60,000 nucleotides of DNA from Polytrichum commune (lineage: Eukaryota > Streptophyta > Polytrichopsida > Polytrichales > Polytrichaceae): the NCBI GenBank assembly GCA_950295325.1, contig OX485803.1, positions 11,596,001 to 11,656,000 on the forward strand. Direction: 5' to 3'. The notes under the pieces were generated by a model. The model did not search any database. It had not been told where the DNA came from and saw only the letters and a list, made by a program, of their open reading frames with translations. Position numbers and translations under genes: made by a program. Below, piece by piece: positions 56,901 through 60,000 of the stretch. Each line of letters opens with the position of its first letter. Position 1 is the first letter of the stretch.

Positions 56901-57696
56901 GAGCATTCTACAACAGTTCAACATGGAAAATTGTAACCCCGTTTCTACTCCTCTTCCTGAAGGTACGACTCTGTCAAAGAATTCCTCTACCCCTTCAGTC
57001 GATGCCACTCTATATAGAATGCTAGTAGGCAAACTCCTATTTCTTACTAAGACTCGCCCTGATATCACTCATGCCGTCAGCGTTGTCAGTAGGTTCATGC
57101 AGAACCCACAAGAAGCCCATCTTCAGGTTGCCAAACACATTCTTAGGTACATTCGAAAATTTCCCGGCTTAGGCTTGTTTTTTAAACAAGGGGAGGAAAA
57201 TCGCCTTCAAGGTTACACTGATGCTGACTATGGCCAAGATATTGACGATCGCATCTCAGTAGGGGCCTACATATTTTTTCTTGGGAATTCTCCTATTTCT
57301 TGGAACTCCAAGAAGCAATCAAGTACATCTAGATCCTCATGTGAATCTGAATATAGGGCTCTTGCCCAATGCTCATGTGAAGCGATTTGGATTCGCAGGT
57401 TGTTAAAAGAACTGAAAATCTTAGACAACAAACCCACCTTTCTTTTCTGTGACAATCAGAGTAGTATCAAATTGAGTTATAACCCTGTTTTTCATGAGAA
57501 GTCCAAGCACTTTGAGATTGATCTTCACTTTACTCGACAGCAAATTGAAAACAACACAATCAGGGTTGAATTCATATCCTCTACAGATCAACCGGCTGAC
57601 CTCCTCACCAAACCACTTGGAAAAACTAAATTTGAGAAATGTCGAAAGAAATTTCATCTTTACGACTATCTCAATCACACTACTCTTGCTGAGTGA
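53983..57696 (+). CDS. Copia gag zinc knuckle plus pol polyprotein
   Basis: Open from the TAG at 53980 to the stop at 57696, in frame with gag; there is no credible independent start. Order of domains: basic/proline-rich linker; CCHC knuckle near 54259; aspartic protease with WYLDSGATHH at about 54514; GAG-pre-integrase (LWHKRLGHFH); integrase with the HHCC finger and DDE residues in HSDVCGPF, RTDNGGEY and the downstream Glu of GVAERRNRSLLD; reverse transcriptase with LDVLTAFLNG and the YVDD box at 56728-56739; RNase H with YTDADYG, SCESEYRAL and CDNQSS. No frameshift or stop is visible in this section, so the enzymes look intact. It catalyses reverse transcription and integration of the element in cytoplasmic particles and the nucleus. 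Confidence 0.95.
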   Translation, partial: RRPQSNASRHQHVSAPQRHSYGYRRHPESGGSRYPDPTPIGGSRYPAPESGGTISRFGHFSGHPGSTQARNSQAQQTRFRPRGPERPRNEKCNYCGLDGHFERECDLKSILDRMKEYEHRLQERRTRTLNAQAHHIEEPLDLFNQEQKEENFESADQVVDACLVELNLVENPKQNSSWYLDSGATHHVSGDPSVFSSLHRTNGAQVRSAGGQNHSVTGVGNIDVRFMSEEINISNVLYTPGITKNLLSVGSLADQDKTLVFKSEGCFVINNPTHKIEAFAPRESSKGLYRLPGVSQQFCSEVNSLHLSTKAVLWHKRLGHFHTKGLQRMINTGAINGLPPLRFSKHTCTGCQLGKHSKTKMPKETRHHASKILELIHSDVCGPFRVASTGGARYFVTFVDDFSKKIWIYFITHKSHVLAKFQHFVRLMENSTGQSIQTLRTDNGGEYTSTDFGNFCSSKGISRELTPPYTPQRNGVAERRNRSLLDITRCLLLEKSLPGHLWGEVVKAAGDILNLRSTKHHPDRTPNELFSGKKPTVNHLRIFGSSAFAHIPHTSRSKLDPRSERCILLSFDETTRAYRCYRPSTRKVFVSKDIFIDEDTPPHANHNSTSMEVPPDNNLFAPTYTEEHRTFLEHQSSSFPLDHPQEPSPHHTPQPTAPPSPTLSEPVQSEPAQDSVSSSTLPPPQIFDTLRRSDRIRRFPRHLQDFVAHIELDDHSTEVNTDHLTFQQVHLLPHWQKAMRTELESIRSNNTWTLVPLPPGKRAISSKWVYKIKPSVNGSPTRYKACLVARGFEQQDGIDFLDTFAPVVRWETIRILIAVAIHLNWPIHQLDVLTAFLNGILQEEVYMCQPLGFVTPGTEHLVCKLYKSLYGLRQSPRAWYARLHIALLAWHLTQSHSDPNLYFTHVGPDTIALLVYVDDILITGSNPQLISQLKRHLHQTFKTNDLGPIQRYLGVQFDRTSTGLYMHQTEYAQSILQQFNMENCNPVSTPLPEGTTLSKNSSTPSVDATLYRMLVGKLLFLTKTRPDITHAVSVVSRFMQNPQEAHLQVAKHILRYIRKFPGLGLFFKQGEENRLQGYTDADYGQDIDDRISVGAYIFFLGNSPISWNSKKQSSTSRSSCESEYRALAQCSCEAIWIRRLLKELKILDNKPTFLFCDNQSSIKLSYNPVFHEKSKHFEIDLHFTRQQIENNTIRVEFISSTDQPADLLTKPLGKTKFEKCRKKFHLYDYLNHTTLAE

Positions 57697-58427
57697 CGAG
57701 GGTAATAAACCCTCAGAGAGCCCTCAGAGGATGAAGCACTTGCTTCAAAATCTCTGTCCCTGTAGCAGAAACTTTCCTCATTACTCTCATCCCAGGATTC
57801 TTCGGGATATGTAGACTCTCTTCTCCTACATGTACAGAAATGACCACTTGACTCTTCAACCTTGGACTCCCTCCAAGTCTCCTTAGCTGGACTCCAATTC
57901 TCTGCATTGTCATCGACCCTCTTGTTCTTCATCCTCGACTTCGAATCTGCCGAATCGCTTACCAAGTCTTCAGCCAGCAGCACAGCAATTGATCTCATCT
58001 CGCTCTCCACTCGCTCTCTCAGCGATGGTCGACGCTCGCTACGCTCTCGGAGGTACCTCACGAAGCCTGGAGAATCCACTCTCACAATCTCTAAGGCTGA
58101 CCACTGTAAAGTTTCACCTACACTTCTCTTCCAAGCATGATTAACCCTTCTGAGGCGCCACAACAACGACACATTTACTCGCTGGTGAAGAAGCGGCCAG
58201 ATATGCGAGAGCACCAGTTCGTCGCTAAGAGGGGGTAGCAAAGTCGATTTCTCTCCTTTTGCCTCCTGACCTTCCTCTTCTCTCATCGATCGCTCATTCA
58301 CTTGGAAAACTCTTTTTTCAACGACCTCTATCAACGCCGTTATTCCCTTCCTCAGCATCACCAGGACTATCCACAGCAGCAGCGAAAGCAATCGGACCCA
58401 TGTTATTTCTCTCAACCTCAGATCCAT
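57675..58427 (-). CDS. Antisense ORF in copia, F-box-like protein, 250 aa
   Basis: ATG at 58427, 73 bp inside the 3' LTR boundary, running antisense to pol and overlapping its last 22 bp. Residues about 68-118 (LSDELVLSHIWPLL, then VSLLWRLRRVNHAWKRSVG and LQWSAL) follow the F-box pattern of alternating hydrophobics and the RxVxxxW motif. After it comes a basic/acidic helical stretch (RYLRERSERRPSLRERVESEM). The C-terminal 90 residues are polar and serine-rich. F-box proteins recruit substrates to SCF ubiquitin ligases. Nothing in copia biology requires such a gene, so this is probably captured host sequence. No stop or frameshift interrupts it. The F-box call rests on pattern, not a search. 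Confidence 0.62.
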   Translation of the reverse strand: MDLRLREITWVRLLSLLLWIVLVMLRKGITALIEVVEKRVFQVNERSMREEEGQEAKGEKSTLLPPLSDELVLSHIWPLLHQRVNVSLLWRLRRVNHAWKRSVGETLQWSALEIVRVDSPGFVRYLRERSERRPSLRERVESEMRSIAVLLAEDLVSDSADSKSRMKNKRVDDNAENWSPAKETWRESKVEESSGHFCTCRRRESTYPEESWDESNEESFCYRDRDFEASASSSEGSLRVYYPRHSARVV

Positions 58428-58490
58428 CTCTCGCTTCTTTCACCGATGCTCGTCTCTTGTGTTCAACAGCTAACTTGTTGACATGTGTGC

Positions 58491-58499
58491 AAGAGGGGG
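58491..58499 (+). other. Polypurine tract of the copia element
   Basis: AAGAGGGGG immediately precedes the 3' LTR and primes plus-strand synthesis. Confidence 0.9.
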
Positions 58500-58729
58500 T
58501 GTTGGACACTATGCCCACATGGCATGTTACTTGTTAGGGTAGATAGAAGTTACTGTAGATTACTGTACACTTTCATTAGGGTTTATAGCTAACTTAGTTT
58601 AGTTGTTGACAAGGTCGACCCTGTGTATATATCTCGGGGTGCTTCACACTCTCTCTTGAACAAGTGTGTTCCAGACAGTGATCTCTGTCTTGGCTTCTTT
58701 CTCACCATCGCTACTCAATAGATTCAACA
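58500..58729 (+). repeat. 3' LTR of the copia element (230 bp)
   Basis: Appears identical to 53018-53247 and followed by the target duplication CTCCC (58730-58734), which continues into the STIG1-like pseudogene. Confidence 0.95.
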
Positions 58730-59163
58730 CTCCCTTGCAGCACAAGGCACCAAACTTGCACTACTTTCCCGAACTACCGCAGTTGTGCTTGTTGTTGGGC
58801 CTGCACTTGCCACCGCAGCAGTAGCTATTGTTGTCACACTTCTGCCCACATTGCCCACAGTTGTGGCTATCGTACTTCAAGTCGGAGCACCTTCCGTGGG
58901 AGCACTTCTGGCCCTCCTTGCGGCAGGATTTCTTGGAGCCCCATTGGGGCTTGTGGCTGCATCATCGTTGACCCACAACATCCGGGTGATCAATCCGGCA
59001 GCTGCCTCGTCATCCTCGGTAGCCACTTCTGTGTCGTCATCAGCTACCTCGTTGGGGTAAAGCTGGGCATCACTCTCCTCGGCTGCCATTGCAAGCTGCA
59101 GGAAAAGCAGGACATCCAACAATGCCAGTAAGTGACACACAACACCTCGCGCTTTGATCCATG

Positions 59164-60000
59164 GCGTCCGATCAAAATTAGGACGCCGGTCTGATCAGAA
59201 GTGCCACAGCGAGGAGTACTGTGCACAAGAAATTCAATTCCTTGCGCCTACAGTTTCCAAAGTGGGAGGAGGTTTACGGCGAAACAAGCACGGGGTACTT
59301 TTATTGAGAAACTTATGTGCACTTGATCAGTTGGGAAGAGAAAGATTTGATGCACATCTCAAGATTGTATATTTCCGCTCCGATGTGAAATGATGTGTGC
59401 CCAGGCTGTCAAGCACCAAATTCATGACCTAATAATGTGCATAGTATACACTGCTTTCTTTTATATTTATAAAAATTGATTGATCGTAATGTGCCGAGGC
59501 TGCTTGAATTCGATTGATCGGTAGCCTGCACTTGCCATGGTGGTGCGACATGCACAGATCAGAACACACAAACACAATTTGGCGTCTGGGGTTACAGCTC
59601 ATGCCATTTGGGCGGCCCGTAGCCGGCCAAGACATGACCCATCATAGAAAGGGGTCTTAAGCGGGGACCGCAATCCGGCAGCCCGGTCAGCCACATTAAA
59701 AAAAAAAATTTAAAAAAAAATCCCAACCCACAATTTCTGCCCGTCCTGCTCAATTTCAAAAAAAATCGTTCTTGCATTTTTCAAGGTTGTTTATTCACAA
59801 ATTCCATGTTGAGTGCACTTCACTTTGAAAGTTTCAAATTCAACATATATGGTCACTTTCCTCTAGTAAATAAACAATTGTTGGGATTTCATTCTCAAAA
59901 TGAAACTGAAAGCCTGTAAATGAATGTCAATAAAGCATGTAATGAACTTGGAAGTAAAAAAAATTATGAAATCCTCATTAGCATTGAGGTTATCATGTAT
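59164..60000. other. Upstream flank of STIG1 pseudogene, no gene
   Basis: Non-coding. Two A-runs around 59698-59720 follow a GC-rich segment (59605-59695) and could be the tail of an old retroposed sequence, but no family was recognised. Confidence 0.35.

Larger units (their letters stand above)
53018..58729 (+). mobile_element. Ty1/copia LTR retrotransposon with antisense extra ORF
   Basis: A 5712-bp element. The 230-bp LTRs at both ends start TGTTGG and end CAACA, and appear identical by eye. The target duplication CTCCC is at 53013-53017 and 58730-58734. The primer-binding site TGGTATCAGAGC (53248-53259) matches initiator tRNA-Met, and a polypurine tract AAGAGGGGG lies at 58491-58499. Gag and pol are in one frame, separated by a single TAG, in the copia domain order protease, integrase, reverse transcriptase, RNase H. 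About 800 bp between pol and the 3' LTR carries an antisense ORF. Identical LTRs imply a very recent insertion. Confidence 0.97.
52906..59163 (-). pseudogene. STIG1-like paralog split by a copia insertion
   Basis: The gene reads from about 59163 down to 58730, then resumes at 53017-52906 on the other side of the copia element; the split lies within the codons for CCKGECK. Independent lesions show it was already damaged: frameshifts between the presumed start and the signal-peptide segment, loss of most of the first cysteine module and the HKPPV linker, an in-frame TAG within the third module (SSGK then stop), and conversion of the normal stop codon to TGG (52906-52908). The remaining modules CGQCGQKC and CGACGKKC are well preserved. 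Confidence 0.88.

Noticed and set aside
55083-57678. Multiple ORFs of 60-225 codons in other frames of copia pol
   Set aside because: Shadows of the intact polyprotein frame with no domain of their own.
1-60000. CRISPR arrays, bacterial operons, rRNA and tRNA genes
   Set aside because: None found. The window is eukaryotic, its short repeats are transposon ends or minisatellites, and I saw no cloverleaf-like tRNA gene.

Overview
This window is nuclear DNA from a land plant with a large, repeat-rich genome. The evidence is one gene with five exons and plant-type GT-AG introns, STIG1-like cysteine-rich secreted proteins, a Ty1/copia element of the plant type, and dense relics of hAT, Mutator-like, pogo/Tigger, Stowaway-like, LINE and SINE elements. 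STIG1 paralogs in a sparse, transposon-filled region would fit a non-seed plant, but the sequence alone does not settle the lineage. Only two host genes look intact in 60 kb.

Layout. 0-9 kb: two internally deleted Tigger elements (925-2256 and 6538-7518), several MITEs, and a tandem duplication. 9-17.6 kb: an unrecognised broken coding region, a degenerate tandem LRR-like repeat, a coiled-coil ORF, paired MITEs with clear target-site duplications, and a LINE relic. 19.3 kb: a short SINE. 22.5-24.8 kb: an intact GDSL esterase/lipase gene (five exons, 368 residues). 26.4-38.6 kb: a large inverted duplication with arms of about 2.2 kb of shared sequence and a 6.3-kb spacer. Its left arm carries a hAT element packed with a G-rich higher-order repeat and a Mutator-like MITE, both absent from the right arm. 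Its spacer holds a Mutator-like element with an AT-hook ORF. 39.1-39.9 kb: an intact STIG1-like gene on the minus strand. 46.7-47.3 kb: a hAT transposase C-terminal fragment. 49.5-50.1 kb: a decayed STIG1 paralog on the plus strand. 51.9-52.5 kb: a second SINE and a MITE. 52.9-59.2 kb: a third, decayed STIG1 paralog on the minus strand, split by a 5.7-kb copia retrotransposon.

The most notable item is that copia element (53018-58729). Its 230-bp LTRs look identical and its target-site duplication is perfect, so it is very young. It carries an uninterrupted antisense ORF between pol and the 3' LTR that looks like a captured host F-box-type gene, and gag is separated from pol only by one in-frame TAG. 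The second theme is that several insertions can be ordered in time, because a matching empty site is present elsewhere in the same window.

All coordinates and comparisons were made by eye. Identity statements are visual estimates, not computed alignments.
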